This document shows, one piece after another, positions 28,897-40,601 of a DNA stretch of 64,000 nucleotides. The translations under genes and the position numbers were made by a program. The stretch covers positions 50,283 through 114,282 of the forward strand of contig NZ_JAQRFN010000013.1 of the NCBI RefSeq assembly GCF_028598555.1. The letters are read 5' to 3'. The stretch is from Xenorhabdus anantnagensis. Its GTDB lineage: Bacteria; Pseudomonadota; Gammaproteobacteria; Enterobacterales; Enterobacteriaceae. Position 1 is the stretch's first letter. Each line of letters opens with the position of its first letter. The notes under the pieces were generated by a model. It was not told the DNA's origin, made no database searches, and saw only the letters and a program-made list of their open reading frames with translations.

Positions 28897-29946
28897 TCAC
28901 TGACCTGCTTTCAATTTTTGGAAATACTCTTCGTATAAGATATTGGCATTGCCAACATCATTCTGCCATTCTCCTTTTTGGATCACGGCTTCATCTGGAT
29001 AGAGAGACTTATCTTCTGTCATTACCTTAGGCAGTAATTTCTTCGCTTCCAGATTCGGGGTTGGGTAACCAATTTTTTTGGCTACTTGTGCTGCAATCTC
29101 TGGACGCAACAAGAAATTGATCAACTTCATCGCACCATCGACATTCTTGGCATTCGCTGGAATAGCCAAGCTATCCATCCAGAAAATCCCGCCTTCTTTC
29201 GGCCAAATAATCTCAACAGGTGTGCCAGCCTGACGTGCAACATAAGCAGAGCCAGTCCACATCATACCGATATCAACCTCACCTTCCATAAATGGGTTAG
29301 CAGGGTTGTCAGAGTTAAATGCCAGTACATTTGGCATCAGTTTTCTCAGTTCCTGATAAGCGGCTTCAATCTCTTTCGGATCGGTGGTATTGCCGGAATA
29401 ACCCAATTTCAGTAACGCCATCTGGAAAACTTCACGGGCATCGTCAGTCAGCACTAAGCTGCTTTTGTACTTCGGTTGCCAAAAATCAGCCCAAGAAGAG
29501 AGGGTTTTTGGATCAATAGTATCGCGATTAACGCCAATTGCCGTTGCTCCCCAAATATAAGGGATAGAGTAATCGTTATTCGGATCAAAAGACTTATGCA
29601 GCAAATTCGGATCAAGATTATGGAAGTTGCTCAGTTTGCTGATATCGATTTTTTGCAACATCCCTTCTTTACTCATCTTGGAGATAAAGTAAGTGGATGG
29701 AACCACTAAATCATAAGCGCCGTCTTTATAGGTTTTCAGCTTGGTATACATGCTCTCATTGGATTCATAGGTGGAATAAATCACCTTAATCCCAGTTTCT
29801 TTAGTGAACTGGTTGAGCAAACCAGGCGGAACGTATTCAGTCCAATTGTAGAAATACAGCGTCTTGCCATCATTAGCAGCCGCATTTACCGAGCCAATGC
29901 TTAATGCCATCATCCCTGCGGCTAACAGATAAAACCACTTTTTCAT
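28897..29946 (-). CDS. potD: Spermidine/putrescine-binding periplasmic protein PotD
   Basis: Periplasmic receptor of the PotABCD polyamine importer. The product has 349 residues from the ATG at 29946 (MKKWFYLLAAGMMALSIGSVNA signal peptide), against 348 for E. coli PotD. An in-frame ATG at 29961 would precede the signal peptide by five residues. The mature start TLYFYNWTEYVPPGLLNQF is diagnostic. It is separated from potC by 219 bp containing a terminator, so it is probably transcribed on its own. Confidence 0.95.
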   Translation of the reverse strand: MKKWFYLLAAGMMALSIGSVNAAANDGKTLYFYNWTEYVPPGLLNQFTKETGIKVIYSTYESNESMYTKLKTYKDGAYDLVVPSTYFISKMSKEGMLQKIDISKLSNFHNLDPNLLHKSFDPNNDYSIPYIWGATAIGVNRDTIDPKTLSSWADFWQPKYKSSLVLTDDAREVFQMALLKLGYSGNTTDPKEIEAAYQELRKLMPNVLAFNSDNPANPFMEGEVDIGMMWTGSAYVARQAGTPVEIIWPKEGGIFWMDSLAIPANAKNVDGAMKLINFLLRPEIAAQVAKKIGYPTPNLEAKKLLPKVMTEDKSLYPDEAVIQKGEWQNDVGNANILYEEYFQKLKAGQ

Positions 29947-30129
29947 GTCATGTTTCCACACAGTTAGTGCGTCAGTATCGTATATAGGCTCTGCATGAAC
30001 CTACCCCCCAAAAAACGGCTATTATAAAAGCGACGTTTCATGGGGTAAAGTGACTTGTTTCTTGCTGAATAGACGGTTACGAAAGAAATTTTGGTTAATC
30101 GGGGAAAAATTCTATTTTTAATAGAGCAA

Positions 30130-30156
30130 AAGCGTGGTCAACCTACAACCACGCTT
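30130..30156 (-). terminator. Intrinsic terminator after potC
   Basis: AAGCGTGGT / ACCACGCTT stem with a nine-base loop followed on the minus strand by TTTGCTC, ten bases past the potC stop. Confidence 0.8.
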
Positions 30157-30165
30157 AAAAGAAGA

Positions 30166-30945
30166 TTAAGACTTACCCATGCGATCACGCATTACAAATT
30201 GGCTAATCATCACCAAAACCAACGACATAAGTAACAAAATCGTTGCCAATGCGTTCACTTCCGGCGAAATTCCTACTTTTACCATTGAATAGATCTTAAG
30301 TGGCAGGATTTCATAGCTCGGCCCCGTCACAAATGAGGAAACAACCACATCATCCATCGACAGGGTAAAACTCAGTAACCAACTCGCCATGACTGCTGGC
30401 ATCGCCAACGGCAGAATGATTTTTCGCAGGATGGTCAGTTCACTTGCTCCCAAATCACGTGCTGCTTCCAGCATTTTGACATCGAAGTCTTTCAGGCGGG
30501 AGTAAACCGTGACAACCACAAACGGCAGGCAGAAGGTGATATGCGAAAACAGCAGTGACCAGAACCCCAGTGAGATGCCGAGCAGCATAAACAGCACCAG
30601 CAAGGAAATCGCCATCACGATATCCGGCGACATCATCACCACAAACAGCATACCGCCAACGAATTTTTTGCCACGGAACGAGTAACGATACAACGCCACC
30701 GCAGTTAAAGAGCCAATCAAGGTCGCAAACGTGGCGGAGGCTACCGCCATCGTCAGAGAGTGACCTGCCGCTTGAAGCAGGCTGTCGTTGGAAAACAGTA
30801 AACTGTACCATTCAGTGGTAAAACCCTGCCATTTAATACCAAAACGTGATTGGTTAAACGAACTTACCAGCAGAATGATAATCGGAATATACAGGTAAGC
30901 ATAAACGATGGTCATGAAGCCACCGCGCAACAGGCGTCTGATCAT
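30166..30945 (-). CDS. potC: Polyamine ABC transporter permease PotC
   Basis: Inner-membrane permease pairing with PotB. The 259-residue protein shows about six hydrophobic segments and the coupling (EAA) loop [27 protein letters not shown] that contacts PotA. Its start overlaps the potB stop by four bases. Length matches E. coli PotC (264). Confidence 0.94.
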   Translation of the reverse strand: MIRRLLRGGFMTIVYAYLYIPIIILLVSSFNQSRFGIKWQGFTTEWYSLLFSNDSLLQAAGHSLTMAVASATFATLIGSLTAVALYRYSFRGKKFVGGMLFVVMMSPDIVMAISLLVLFMLLGISLGFWSLLFSHITFCLPFVVVTVYSRLKDFDVKMLEAARDLGASELTILRKIILPLAMPAVMASWLLSFTLSMDDVVVSSFVTGPSYEILPLKIYSMVKVGISPEVNALATILLLMSLVLVMISQFVMRDRMGKS

Positions 30946-31802
30946 TCCAGTTCCACCTTCTTGTTCAATAGCTTAGCCGCACGATAGTAAACCAGCAACA
31001 TCAGCCCCATTACCAGCGTCAGACAGATGCTGGTCGCCGCCCCAAACGGCCAGTCACGGATGCTGAGGAATTGGCTCTTAATCACATTACCGATCAGCAG
31101 GTTCTTTGCTCCGCCCATCAAGTCAGCCACGTAGAACAGCCCCATCGCTGGCAGCAATACCAGCAAACAACCGGCGATAATGCCCGGCATGGTGAGTGGC
31201 ACAATGATGCGGATAAACGTCTGCAATTTCCCTGCCCCTAAATCGCGCGCCGCTTCCAGACAGGGTTTATCCAGTTTCTCAATGCTGGAATAGAGCGGCA
31301 TCACCATAAACGGCAGCAGGATATAAACCAGCCCCAATACAACCGCTTCGGGGGTATACATAATGCGCAACGGTTTATCAACAATCCCCACCCACAGCAG
31401 AAAATCATTCAAATATCCGCGGGTACTGAGGAACATCTTCAAGCCATAAATACGGATTAACGAGTTCGTCCAGAACGGTACGATCAGCAGGAATAGCATG
31501 AGTGGGCGCAGTTTCTGCGGCATACGTGCCAGGAAAAAAGCGAATGGATAGCCAATCAACAGACAACACAGCGTCGCCACAATCGCCATATTCAGCGAAT
31601 GCAGCAACACCTCGGCGTACAGTGGATCGAACAATCGGGTATAGTTATCCAGCGAGAATACCATCTTCACTAAATTGGCATCATCACGGGTCAGGAAGCT
31701 GGTTCCGATAATCATCAGATTCGGCAAAAAGACGAACAGCATCAGCCAAGCGACGATGCCCGTAATGACGATATTCTGGAATAGCTTACGCGTCTTCTTC
31801 AT
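30942..31802 (-). CDS. potB: Polyamine ABC transporter permease PotB
   Basis: Inner-membrane permease with six predicted spans and the coupling loop [28 protein letters not shown] start it at [10 protein letters not shown] (31802), giving 286 residues; a start four codons earlier would lie deeper inside potA. It overlaps the potA 3' end by 17 bp, as in other enterobacteria, and is coupled to potC. Confidence 0.93.
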   Translation of the reverse strand: MKKTRKLFQNIVITGIVAWLMLFVFLPNLMIIGTSFLTRDDANLVKMVFSLDNYTRLFDPLYAEVLLHSLNMAIVATLCCLLIGYPFAFFLARMPQKLRPLMLFLLIVPFWTNSLIRIYGLKMFLSTRGYLNDFLLWVGIVDKPLRIMYTPEAVVLGLVYILLPFMVMPLYSSIEKLDKPCLEAARDLGAGKLQTFIRIIVPLTMPGIIAGCLLVLLPAMGLFYVADLMGGAKNLLIGNVIKSQFLSIRDWPFGAATSICLTLVMGLMLLVYYRAAKLLNKKVELE

Positions 31803-32901
31803 CGACCAGCACAACCTCCCAGCTTTCTACCCAAGTCACGGCAATTTTCTGGTTCAGGGAATGGTCAACATCAGGATCATCTTCGTTAAAGAACTCACTC
31901 ACCATGACCATCTTGCCATTTTCCATTTCGACCACTGAATCCAGCGTCATGCCCTTGTAGTTACGCTCACGGACATAACCAATCAGGCCCGATACTTGCT
32001 CACCGTTGTTGATCTCTTCGACGCGCAGGTCTTCCGGGCGCAGCAATACTTTCAGCGTTTGCCCGACCGTCACGGGCAACGAAGTGAAAATATCACATTC
32101 ATGGCCTTCGACATTGGCGCGTATCCGCTGCTCATCAATACGCTGCAATACTTCAGCATCAAAGATATTGATTTCGCCGATAAAGCGGGCAACAAACAGG
32201 TTTTTCGGCTCTTCGTAAATCTCACGCGGAGAACCATCCTGTTCAATGCGTCCGTCGCGCATAACCACGATGCGGTCTGACATTACCAGAGCCTCTTCCT
32301 GATCATGGGTAACGAAGATAAAGGTGATGCCGAGCTTACGCTGGAGCGCCTTCAGCTCATTTTGCATCTGCTTGCGCAATTTGTAATCGAGCGCGGACAG
32401 TGATTCATCCAGCAGCAGGACTTTGGGTTTATTGATTACCGCACGGGCAATCGCCACACGTTGCTGCTGGCCGCCGGAAAGCTGAGCAGGTTTACGCTGG
32501 GCAAACTCTTCAAGCTGAACCATGCGCAATGCTTCTTCAACACGCGGAGCAATCTCTTTTTCCGGTGTCTTCTGCATTCGAAGTCCAAAAGCGACGTTTT
32601 CAAATACGGTCATGTGGGGGAACAGGGCATAACTCTGGAAAACCGTATTGACGTGACGGTGCTCGGCGGGAATATCGGTAATATCCTGCCCTTCCAGTAA
32701 AATTTTGCCACAATCAGCATCTTCTAGCCCGGCAATCAAACGGAGTACTGTGGTTTTGCCACAACCGGATGGCCCCAGAATGGTCAGGAACTCGCCATCA
32801 TTGATTGTCAGATCAAGCTGTGAAATAACTTGTTTGCCGTCGAAGCCCTTATTCAAGGCTTTCAATTCAACAAGTGGTGTCAGAGAGGTATTCTCAGTCA
32901 T
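31786..32901 (-). CDS. potA: Polyamine ABC transporter ATPase PotA
   Basis: ATPase driving spermidine/putrescine uptake. Walker [10 protein letters not shown] (43-51), signature LSGGQQQR (141-148) and Walker B with DES (162-172) are all present. A C-terminal regulatory (TOBE-type) domain includes [12 protein letters not shown]. 371 residues, against 378 in E. coli. First gene of potABC. The 437 bases upstream (32902-33338) are AT-rich and should hold its promoter; I see no specific site. Confidence 0.95.
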   Translation of the reverse strand: MTENTSLTPLVELKALNKGFDGKQVISQLDLTINDGEFLTILGPSGCGKTTVLRLIAGLEDADCGKILLEGQDITDIPAEHRHVNTVFQSYALFPHMTVFENVAFGLRMQKTPEKEIAPRVEEALRMVQLEEFAQRKPAQLSGGQQQRVAIARAVINKPKVLLLDESLSALDYKLRKQMQNELKALQRKLGITFIFVTHDQEEALVMSDRIVVMRDGRIEQDGSPREIYEEPKNLFVARFIGEINIFDAEVLQRIDEQRIRANVEGHECDIFTSLPVTVGQTLKVLLRPEDLRVEEINNGEQVSGLIGYVRERNYKGMTLDSVVEMENGKMVMVSEFFNEDDPDVDHSLNQKIAVTWVESWEVVLVDEEDA

Positions 32902-33338
32902 TTATGCTATCATCTATCCCTTGGAATAATGCAGATAGAACCGCCACGGGAAAAGACTGTGTCAGCTAGCAGGAAGCATCATTTCTCCGCTAAAGCTCAA
33001 AGCCAGTGGCGCCGGTTGAAATTACGAAGCGCGCATGATAAACGCAGTAAGCCCAAATTGAAAGCTGAAACAATAACAATATGTCATTTTTTATTATCAT
33101 TTCACAAATGGTAACATTGCACACTATCTTGAACCCAATTTAATCGCTTGAAAATAATTTACTACCGGATGCTTTCAATCATTTTTAATTTATTTTATTT
33201 TCACTTAAAAACTTAATATATGACCAGTGGCTGGCAGAAAAGACATTAACCGGGAAATGTCATGTGACCAGCCAAGCGTTACACTCAACGTATCAGAGAG
33301 ATATAAACTCAGGTAAAAATCATAAAGAAATTATCACC

Positions 33339-33977
33339 TCAGCAGGCATTCACTAACTCAGCCGCCTCTCGTGCCAATTTACCTATCTTTTTCCACTCTT
33401 TATCTTGGATCAACTGTGCGCTAACCATCCATGATCCACCACATGCCACAATTTGTGGGATAGCAAGATAATCGCGAATGTTCTTCACACTGATCCCACC
33501 TGTCGGCATGACTTGTAACTGTGGGTACGGTGCCAGTAGCGCTTTAATCATCACCGTGCCACCCGATGGTTCAGCAGGGAAGAATTTGACAAAATCGATG
33601 CCTAATTCCAGCGCTTGTTCAATTGTGCTGGCGTTATTCACACCGGGAATGATCGGGATACCGGTTTGCCGGCATGCCTGTACAGTATTTGGGTTAAGCC
33701 CCGGAGAGACGACAAACTCTGCCCCTGCCGCTTTTGCCTGACGAACCTGTTCACTGTGAAGCACGGTTCCTGCACCGATCAGCATATCTGGCCGTTCAGC
33801 CTTCAGCAGGTTAATCGCTTCGGCGGCACGCTCGGTACGAAACGTGATTTCAGCAATAGGCAGGCCGTTATCTGCTAATGCGTGACCAAGGGGAATGATA
33901 TCTCTGGCCTCTTCAATGGCTATCACAGGCACGATTTTAATCTGACGCAAACGTATCATCATCTCTTGCATTTTCAT
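33339..33977 (-). CDS. eda: KDPG/KHG aldolase
   Basis: Cleaves 2-keto-3-deoxy-6-phosphogluconate to pyruvate and glyceraldehyde 3-phosphate, the last step of hexuronate breakdown. The 212-residue TIM barrel has Glu43 (IAEITFRT) and Schiff-base Lys131 (DFVKFFPAEPSGG). The gene overlaps kdgK by about 40 bp. The ATG two codons in (33971) is better spaced from GGAG than the one listed, so the true start may be there. Last gene of the uxu/uxa/kdgK/eda run. Confidence 0.93.
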   Translation of the reverse strand: MKMQEMMIRLRQIKIVPVIAIEEARDIIPLGHALADNGLPIAEITFRTERAAEAINLLKAERPDMLIGAGTVLHSEQVRQAKAAGAEFVVSPGLNPNTVQACRQTGIPIIPGVNNASTIEQALELGIDFVKFFPAEPSGGTVMIKALLAPYPQLQVMPTGGISVKNIRDYLAIPQIVACGGSWMVSAQLIQDKEWKKIGKLAREAAELVNAC

Positions 33978-34947
33978 TCTCTCCGATTTCGTTCGACTTT
34001 AAAAAACGCGCGATAACCCCTTGGGTCGCTGCCTGCGGAATAATTGCCCCTTTATGCTGTATCACCCTCCCGGCGAGCTGATGCCCCATTAATGCGGCAT
34101 CATGAATGGATTTCCCATTTAACCGCCCCGCGATAAAACCCGCATTAAAAGCATCGCCTGCCGAAGTGGTATCAATGACAGGTGTCACAGGTTGGGTCTT
34201 AATAGGTTGTGTGGCCTTGCAACCGCTTAAGTCACGATAAAAACAGCCCCGTTCACCCGCTTTGATAATGGCTTGTTTAACCCCCATTCTTTTCAGGCGA
34301 TGAAAACTTTCCTCAGTTGAAGTATCTCCCCAGAGGCTCGTTTCATCATCGTCAGTGACTAACGCAATATCAGTGATGGCATACATTTGCTGATAACACG
34401 CACGAGCTTGCGTTTCATTTTCCCATAAGGCCGGACGATAATTACTGTCAAAGAAAATCACTTTCCCGTCAGAAGATAACTGTTTCAAATCAATGAGCAG
34501 CCGTTGGCGATCATTTTCCGGCAAAATCGCCAGACTGATCCCGCTGAGATAGAGCACATCCATGTTCTGCAATCGCTGGCGCAATAGGGGGTAATCAGCA
34601 TGCTGCAAGAGATAACGCGCTGCTGAGTTATTGCGCCAGTAAAGAAATGTACGTTCACCTTTTTCATCAAGTTGGATCAGGTATAAACCGGGCTGACGCG
34701 CGTTATCACGTAACACTAACGAAGTATTAATGCCTTCTTGCTGCCAGCGTGAGATCATGCCTTCACTCAAAGAGTCCGTTCCCATCACCGTGACGAAATG
34801 GACATCAAACATATCGCCTCCAGCGCGAGCCAGATAGACCGCGCTGTTCAGCACATCACCGCCATAGTTTTGTGTCATGGCACCAAATGGGATGCCATTC
34901 AGCTCAATCATACATTCGCCAATCAGAGCAATTTTCTGAACCTGCAT
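33937..34947 (-). CDS. kdgK: 2-keto-3-deoxygluconate kinase
   Basis: Phosphorylates KDG to KDPG. A 336-residue PfkB/ribokinase-family kinase: GECMIELNG at the N-terminus, GGDVLNSAVYLARAGG (substrate side), and the catalytic DTTSAGDAFNAGFIAGRL, where the GDAFNAG aspartate is the base. It begins three bases after uxaC ends, so the two are co-transcribed. Confidence 0.93.
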   Translation of the reverse strand: MQVQKIALIGECMIELNGIPFGAMTQNYGGDVLNSAVYLARAGGDMFDVHFVTVMGTDSLSEGMISRWQQEGINTSLVLRDNARQPGLYLIQLDEKGERTFLYWRNNSAARYLLQHADYPLLRQRLQNMDVLYLSGISLAILPENDRQRLLIDLKQLSSDGKVIFFDSNYRPALWENETQARACYQQMYAITDIALVTDDDETSLWGDTSTEESFHRLKRMGVKQAIIKAGERGCFYRDLSGCKATQPIKTQPVTPVIDTTSAGDAFNAGFIAGRLNGKSIHDAALMGHQLAGRVIQHKGAIIPQAATQGVIARFLKSNEIGENENARDDDTFASD

Positions 34948-34950
34948 CCT

Positions 34951-36369
34951 TTAACCCTCCATAGCCTGAAAATAACGTTCAGCATTATTGAAGCAGATAT
35001 CCTGAACTATCTGCCCCAGCATTTTTTCATCATGGGGGATTTCGCCATTTTCGACTCCGTTCCCCAGCATATTGCAGAGAATGCGCCGAAAATATTCATG
35101 ACGGGTATAGGATAAGAAACTGCGTGAATCTGTCAGCATACCGACAAACTGGCTTAATAACCCTAATTGGGAGAGTTGCTCTAATTGACGCTGCATACCG
35201 TCTTTTTGATCGTTAAACCACCAGCCCGATCCAAATTGGATTTTGCCCCCGGTAGTTCCGCCCTGAAAGTTGCCAATCATAGTCGCGATCACTTCATTAT
35301 CACGGGGGTTTAAGCAATAAAGAATAGTCTTCGGTAACTCATCGGTTTTATCCATCTCATCCAGCAAGCGCGATAATGGGTAAGCGATATGATTATCCCC
35401 AATGGAATCAAAACCGCTGTCTGGCCCTAACAGATTAAACATCCGCGTGTTGTTATTGCGCAAAGCACCAATATGCATTTGCATGACCCAGCCACGTTTT
35501 GAGTACTGCTTTCCTAACCAAACCAGCACCGCAGTTGTGAATTGTGCTATTTCTAATTCACTGAGTAATTGCCCTTGTCTGCGCTTTTGCAAAATGATAT
35601 CTAACACGTTTTCACTGGGGATCGGTGCATAACGTACATGTTCAATACCATGATCCGATGCCACACAACCGTGATCCTGAAAGTGTTCGAGACGCTGCTC
35701 TAATGCCTTCAATAAATCCGTAAAACACCCGATAACGACATCTGCGGCTTCCCCTAATCGTTCGAGATAGTCACAAAAACCCGACAACTCAATTTTGAAG
35801 ATTTTGTCCGGACGCCAGCTTGGTAATACTTGGATAGTAAAGTCTTTATCTTTTGCTATCTGTTGATGATATTCGAGAGAATCAATGGGATCATCCGTTG
35901 TTCCTGCCATTCGTACCTGCATTTGCTGCATAATGCCACGGGCAGAAAATTCAGGCTGAGAGAGTTTCTCGTTCGCCTCATGCCAGATAGCCTCTGCGGT
36001 GTCAGGCCCAAATAATTTGCCTCTCATACCAAATGGGCGTCGCAATTCCAGATGTGACCAATGATACAGTGGATTACCGATCGTCAGAGGAACCGTTTTC
36101 GCCCAAGCGAGGTACTTTTCGTAATCACTGCTTTCAGCATCGGTAATAAGTGCCTCTTCAATCCCTGCCGCACGCATCGCCCGCCATTTATAATGATCAC
36201 CCTCCAACCAGATTTGACCAAGATTGTGGAAACTACGATTTTGCGCAATCTCTTTTGGATTGAGATGACAATGATAGTCATAGATAGGCATCAATGCGGC
36301 GTAATCATGATAAAGGCAGCGGGAAACATCATTATTTAACAGGAAATCTTCACACATAAAGGTTTTCAT
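34951..36369 (-). CDS. uxaC: Glucuronate/uronate isomerase
   Basis: Converts glucuronate to fructuronate (and galacturonate to tagaturonate). From the ATG at 36369 ([14 protein letters not shown]) the protein has 472 residues, near the 470 of E. coli UxaC; the frame is open further upstream but that adds 17 unrelated residues. [13 protein letters not shown] carries metal-binding histidines of this amidohydrolase-fold family. Nineteen bases separate it from uxuB. Confidence 0.95.
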   Translation of the reverse strand: MKTFMCEDFLLNNDVSRCLYHDYAALMPIYDYHCHLNPKEIAQNRSFHNLGQIWLEGDHYKWRAMRAAGIEEALITDAESSDYEKYLAWAKTVPLTIGNPLYHWSHLELRRPFGMRGKLFGPDTAEAIWHEANEKLSQPEFSARGIMQQMQVRMAGTTDDPIDSLEYHQQIAKDKDFTIQVLPSWRPDKIFKIELSGFCDYLERLGEAADVVIGCFTDLLKALEQRLEHFQDHGCVASDHGIEHVRYAPIPSENVLDIILQKRRQGQLLSELEIAQFTTAVLVWLGKQYSKRGWVMQMHIGALRNNNTRMFNLLGPDSGFDSIGDNHIAYPLSRLLDEMDKTDELPKTILYCLNPRDNEVIATMIGNFQGGTTGGKIQFGSGWWFNDQKDGMQRQLEQLSQLGLLSQFVGMLTDSRSFLSYTRHEYFRRILCNMLGNGVENGEIPHDEKMLGQIVQDICFNNAERYFQAMEG

Positions 36370-36388
36370 TATTGTATTTCCTCTATGG

Positions 36389-37891
36389 CTAAAGAGCCGC
36401 AATCGCTTGGCGGGCGCCAACTTTCAATAATTTTTGGTAGGCTTTGGTAACGTTATCAACAAATTCACGGTTTTTTGCCAATTTTTTACCAAAGATCGAT
36501 TCAATTGCCAGTAACGCTTTCACCACCTCTTCCACCACAGCAACAGAATGACCATATTTGGCATAATCATATTTGGCAAAAATCGCCGCAAAGGTCGCTT
36601 TTAATGGGTCACGCACATCAATGGGTCGGCCTTGTTCATCCACACCACTGATATAACGCATCCAACCCGCTACACCAAGCGCTAAGTGGCGGTAATCTCT
36701 ACCATAGTCACTACTCTGCACGAGATGCCATTCAATAGAATCAACCATGCGCTGTGGCAATTTCTGGCTGCCATCCATCGCAATTTGCCATGTCTGATGT
36801 TTTAACGCCGGGTTAGCGAACCGTTCGATCAGGTTATCCACATAGGCCACTAAGTCGGTATCTTCAGGCATCGACAGAGTCGGGGCTTGTTCATTCAGCA
36901 TCAGTGCATACACTGCCCGACGATAATCGGCATTTGTCATCGTATCGGAGATATGCGCATAGCCGCCCAAATAGCCCAAGTAAGCCAGAAATGAATGAGC
37001 GCCATTTAACATGCGCAATTTCATCATTTCAAATGGCGCCACATCGTCCACAAATTGCGCACCGGCAAGATCCCAATCTGGACGCCCATTCACAAAGTTA
37101 TCTTCAATCACCCATTGGCGGAAAGGTTCGCAGGCAATAGCACACGGATCTTCAACGCCCAGCCGTTGGGCAATTTCGGTTAACGTTTCTGGGGTGGCTG
37201 CCGGCACAATACGATCCACCATCGTGCAGGGAAATGTCACTTGGTTTTCTATCCACTGTGCCAGGTTTTCGTCCTGCAAACGCGCCAGACTCAATACGGC
37301 CTCGCGGGCAACATGTCCATTTTCCCGAACGTTATCGCACGACAAAATCGTCACCGCGGGTAGGCTTCGTTCAAAACGCAATTTTAAGGCCGCGGTGATA
37401 TACCCTATGGCTGATCTTGGCACGGCGGGATTGGCAAGATCTTTAATAATCAAAACATTATTTGGATCTAAACGCCCTGTCGCGGCATCGGTACAATAGC
37501 CTTTTTCGGTGATGGTCAAAGAGATGATGGCGACATCAGGATGCGCCATTTTTTCGATAATCGCCTGAACGCCATCGATTAAGGGGTGCATCCCTTCTTT
37601 CATCGAGCCAATAATTTTTAATGTGATCCCCTCCTGCCCTTTCTCTGCGACGGTATAGCGCATGGATTGTTTTTTCAGATTTTCAATCAGTGAAGCATCA
37701 TTTAGCATCAGATTAACTTCACAGAATCCCCAATCACTGTCTGTTTGTTCTAATACATGATGCGTATAAAGCGCCTGATGCGCCCGATGAAATGCACCAC
37801 AGCCTAAATGCACCATACGGGAAGTCAGGCGTTCGGTTGTCCAGCGAGGGCATGGGACAGAAGTGACCACATTGACAAGATTTTTTTCCAT
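36389..37891 (-). CDS. uxuB: Fructuronate reductase (mannitol dehydrogenase family)
   Basis: Reduces fructuronate to mannonate with NADH. 500 residues from the ATG at 37891 ([11 protein letters not shown]). The Rossmann start [17 protein letters not shown] and the catalytic lysine region [16 protein letters not shown] are those of the long-chain mannitol dehydrogenase family. Pairing with uxuA makes UxuB the best assignment over tagaturonate reductase or mannitol dehydrogenase. It lies 77 bp after uxuA. Confidence 0.92.
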   Translation of the reverse strand: MEKNLVNVVTSVPCPRWTTERLTSRMVHLGCGAFHRAHQALYTHHVLEQTDSDWGFCEVNLMLNDASLIENLKKQSMRYTVAEKGQEGITLKIIGSMKEGMHPLIDGVQAIIEKMAHPDVAIISLTITEKGYCTDAATGRLDPNNVLIIKDLANPAVPRSAIGYITAALKLRFERSLPAVTILSCDNVRENGHVAREAVLSLARLQDENLAQWIENQVTFPCTMVDRIVPAATPETLTEIAQRLGVEDPCAIACEPFRQWVIEDNFVNGRPDWDLAGAQFVDDVAPFEMMKLRMLNGAHSFLAYLGYLGGYAHISDTMTNADYRRAVYALMLNEQAPTLSMPEDTDLVAYVDNLIERFANPALKHQTWQIAMDGSQKLPQRMVDSIEWHLVQSSDYGRDYRHLALGVAGWMRYISGVDEQGRPIDVRDPLKATFAAIFAKYDYAKYGHSVAVVEEVVKALLAIESIFGKKLAKNREFVDNVTKAYQKLLKVGARQAIAAL

Positions 37892-37968
37892 GACGGACTC
37901 ACAAATAAGCGGTAGTGAGTGACATTCATCCACTACCATGCAGGGTTCAAGGGCTGATAGCGCAGAAA

Positions 37969-39153
37969 TTATTTTTGGTAAAATGCACGATGAATGCCCA
38001 ACTCAAGACCACGAATTTCAGCCAATCCTTTCAGGCGGCCGATTGCCGAATAGCCGGGGTTTGTTTTCTTTTTCAAATCATCAAGTATTTGGTGACCATG
38101 ATCAGGCCGCATTGGAATAAGGTGATTTTCACCCGCAGCCAACCGGCGATGTTCTTCTTCTGCAACCGCTTTGATCACTTCATACATATCCACATCACCG
38201 GCAAGATGTGCTGCTTCGTGGAACGTGGAGGGGTTTTCTTCCCGTAGGGTTGAGCGCAAGTGGAGGAAATAGAGACGGGAACCAAATGATTTGATCATCT
38301 TCACCAAATCATTATCCGCGCGCACGCCATAAGATCCGGTACACATCGTATAGCCATTGGCATTGCTGTCTACCGTTTCCGCCATCCAACGCATATCCTC
38401 TATCGTAGAAACAATGCGTGGCAGACCTAAGATCTCACGCGGGGGATCATCAGGATGAACGGCCATTTTGATACCGGTTTCTTCCGCAACCGGAATGATC
38501 TTTTTCAGGAAATAAGCAAAGTGCTCACGCAATTTGGCCTTATCAATGCCTGTATAACGTTTTAGGTGTTGGCGAAGTTGTTCTAAGGTATAGCCTTCCT
38601 CTGCACCAGGAAGACCAGCAATAATCGTGTTTGTCAGTTTTTGTTTTTCTTCTTCTGTCATTGAAGCGAAGCGTGATTGTGCTTGCACAATTTCATCATC
38701 GGGATACTCTTCTTCTGCGTCAGGGCGTTGCAAAATGTGAATATCAAAAACGGCAAATTCTATTTGATCAAAACGCAACGCTTTTGAGCCATCAGGTAAT
38801 TCATATTCGAGATCAGTACGTGTCCAATCCAGGACAGGCATAAAGTTGTAGCATATTGTTTTGATCCCGCAGGCAGCGAGGTTACGCAAGGTTTGTTGAT
38901 AGTTTGCGATCCATTGCTCGTAATCTCCTGTCTGCGTTTTGATATCTTCATGAATGGGAACACTCTCTACGACTGTCCACTCAAGTTGATTAGTTTCAAT
39001 CAGTGCCTTACGTTGTTCTATCTCATCGATAGGCCAGATTTCGCCATTGGGAATATGGTGTAATGCCGTTACAATCCCTGCGGCTCCTGCCTGACGGATA
39101 TCCGCTAATGAAATAGGATCTTCAGGCCCATACCAACGCCAAGTTTGTTTCAT
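37969..39153 (-). CDS. uxuA: Mannonate dehydratase
   Basis: Dehydrates mannonate to 2-keto-3-deoxygluconate. The 394-residue TIM-barrel protein starts [26 protein letters not shown] and has metal-site stretches [17 protein letters not shown] and MRPDHGHQI, as in E. coli UxuA (394). First gene of a five-gene catabolic run (uxuA-uxuB-uxaC-kdgK-eda). A TTGGTCAACCAA palindrome about 100 bp upstream is a likely UxuR/ExuR operator. Confidence 0.96.
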   Translation of the reverse strand: MKQTWRWYGPEDPISLADIRQAGAAGIVTALHHIPNGEIWPIDEIEQRKALIETNQLEWTVVESVPIHEDIKTQTGDYEQWIANYQQTLRNLAACGIKTICYNFMPVLDWTRTDLEYELPDGSKALRFDQIEFAVFDIHILQRPDAEEEYPDDEIVQAQSRFASMTEEEKQKLTNTIIAGLPGAEEGYTLEQLRQHLKRYTGIDKAKLREHFAYFLKKIIPVAEETGIKMAVHPDDPPREILGLPRIVSTIEDMRWMAETVDSNANGYTMCTGSYGVRADNDLVKMIKSFGSRLYFLHLRSTLREENPSTFHEAAHLAGDVDMYEVIKAVAEEEHRRLAAGENHLIPMRPDHGHQILDDLKKKTNPGYSAIGRLKGLAEIRGLELGIHRAFYQK

Positions 39154-39250
39154 AACTCCCCCTATAAACCAGAACGTATTTCCGTGACTTCTACAGTCAT
39201 CACCTAAGATTTAATAAAACCCCCAAGAAACGATTATCATCAATTCCTCT

Positions 39251-39262
39251 TTGGTCAACCAA
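39251..39262. promoter_or_regulatory. UxuR/ExuR-type operator ahead of uxuA
   Basis: Perfect palindrome TTGGTCAACCAA, of the TGGTnnACCA form used by hexuronate GntR-family regulators. It lies between the TRAP large permease and uxuA, where the uxuA promoter must be. Confidence 0.7.
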
Positions 39263-39276
39263 TTAAAGAGCGCGCT

Positions 39277-40587
39277 TTAAGAGGGGGTATAATTCAAGAC
39301 TAATTCAGGTAACCATAAACTCAATTGCGGCAGATAAGTCACAAGCGCTAGCGCTGAGATCAGCGCAACATACATTGGGAGCAACGGTTTCAGTACCTTA
39401 TCAATACTCACCTCCCCCACAGAGCAACCCACGAATAAAGCACTGCCTACGGGAGGTGTACAAATTCCAATGGCTAAATTAAACGTCATGATGATGCCAA
39501 AATGAACAGGGTCGATCCCCATGCTCATCGCAACGGGTAAGAAAATCGGCGTGAAGATCAAAATGGCAGGTGTCATATCCATAAAGATCCCCACAATCAG
39601 CAGGATAATATTAATGACAAGCAGGATGGTCAGTGGATTATCAGAAACCGCCATCAACGCATCCGAAATCAGATACGGCAGATCAGCATTGGCCATCGCC
39701 CAGGACATCCCCATTGATACGCCAATCAGCAGTAAAACAATCGATGTGGTAACGGCTGAATCAAGAATAATTTTAGGCAGTTGCTTGAAACTGACTTCAC
39801 GATAAATAACCACTGCGAGGATAAAACTGTAGAGCACCGCAATGGCTGATGCTTCTGTCGCCGTGAAGATCCCCGCAATAATCCCCCCCATAATCACCAC
39901 AATCAGCATTAATGACGGGATGGCTTTCCACGCTGTACCCAAAAACTCGCTCCATGTTGGCCGGGGTGCAACAGGATAGCCCTTCCTCTTGGCAATAATG
40001 GCAGACACAATCATGAGTGAAACTCCCATAATAATGCCGGGGATATAACCCGCCAAGAACAAGGCAGCAATGGATGTCCCTCCCGAAACCAACGAGTACA
40101 CAATCAAGGTATTGCTGGGTGGGATCAGCAAACCAGAAGGGCAAGACGCGATATTTACAGCCGCAGACAACTCCGGATCATATCCTTCTTTTCTCTGCAT
40201 CGGCGCCATTGTTCCCCCTACCGCAGCAGCGGATGCCACTGCCGAGCCTGAGATTGCCCCGAAAAGCATGTTCGCCATAATATTGACGTGCATTAATGAT
40301 CCCGGCAAACGGCCGCCAATCACCTTAGCCAGATTGATCAAACGCGCCGCAATCCCACCTTGGTTCATCATATTCCCGGCAAGAATAAAGAACGGGATCG
40401 CTAATAATGAGAAGTTATCGACTCCCGCAGCCATACGTTGCGCAACGACCGTGATCGCAGATTCCAGCGGCAATGTCATCGTAATGGCGACTAACGAAGA
40501 TAAGCCGATTGCAAAAGAAACGGGGACACTCAATGCCAGTAATATTGCAAATGTGCCAAAGAGTGCGGTAATGACAGACCAATCCAT
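39277..40587 (-). CDS. TRAP transporter large permease (DctM type)
   Basis: A 436-residue protein with about twelve hydrophobic segments. Family landmarks are GPSAVASAAAVGG-like GAISGSAVASAAAVGGTMAP, SCPSGLLIPPSNTLIVYS and FNLAIGICTPPVG. It moves substrate with the Na+ gradient, together with the small permease and the binding protein. Context (uxu genes, shared operators) points to glucuronate or another hexuronate. An ERIC element separates it from the small-permease gene. Confidence 0.93.
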   Translation of the reverse strand: MDWSVITALFGTFAILLALSVPVSFAIGLSSLVAITMTLPLESAITVVAQRMAAGVDNFSLLAIPFFILAGNMMNQGGIAARLINLAKVIGGRLPGSLMHVNIMANMLFGAISGSAVASAAAVGGTMAPMQRKEGYDPELSAAVNIASCPSGLLIPPSNTLIVYSLVSGGTSIAALFLAGYIPGIIMGVSLMIVSAIIAKRKGYPVAPRPTWSEFLGTAWKAIPSLMLIVVIMGGIIAGIFTATEASAIAVLYSFILAVVIYREVSFKQLPKIILDSAVTTSIVLLLIGVSMGMSWAMANADLPYLISDALMAVSDNPLTILLVINIILLIVGIFMDMTPAILIFTPIFLPVAMSMGIDPVHFGIIMTFNLAIGICTPPVGSALFVGCSVGEVSIDKVLKPLLPMYVALISALALVTYLPQLSLWLPELVLNYTPS

Positions 40588-40601
40588 ACTCTAACCTCTT
40601 A

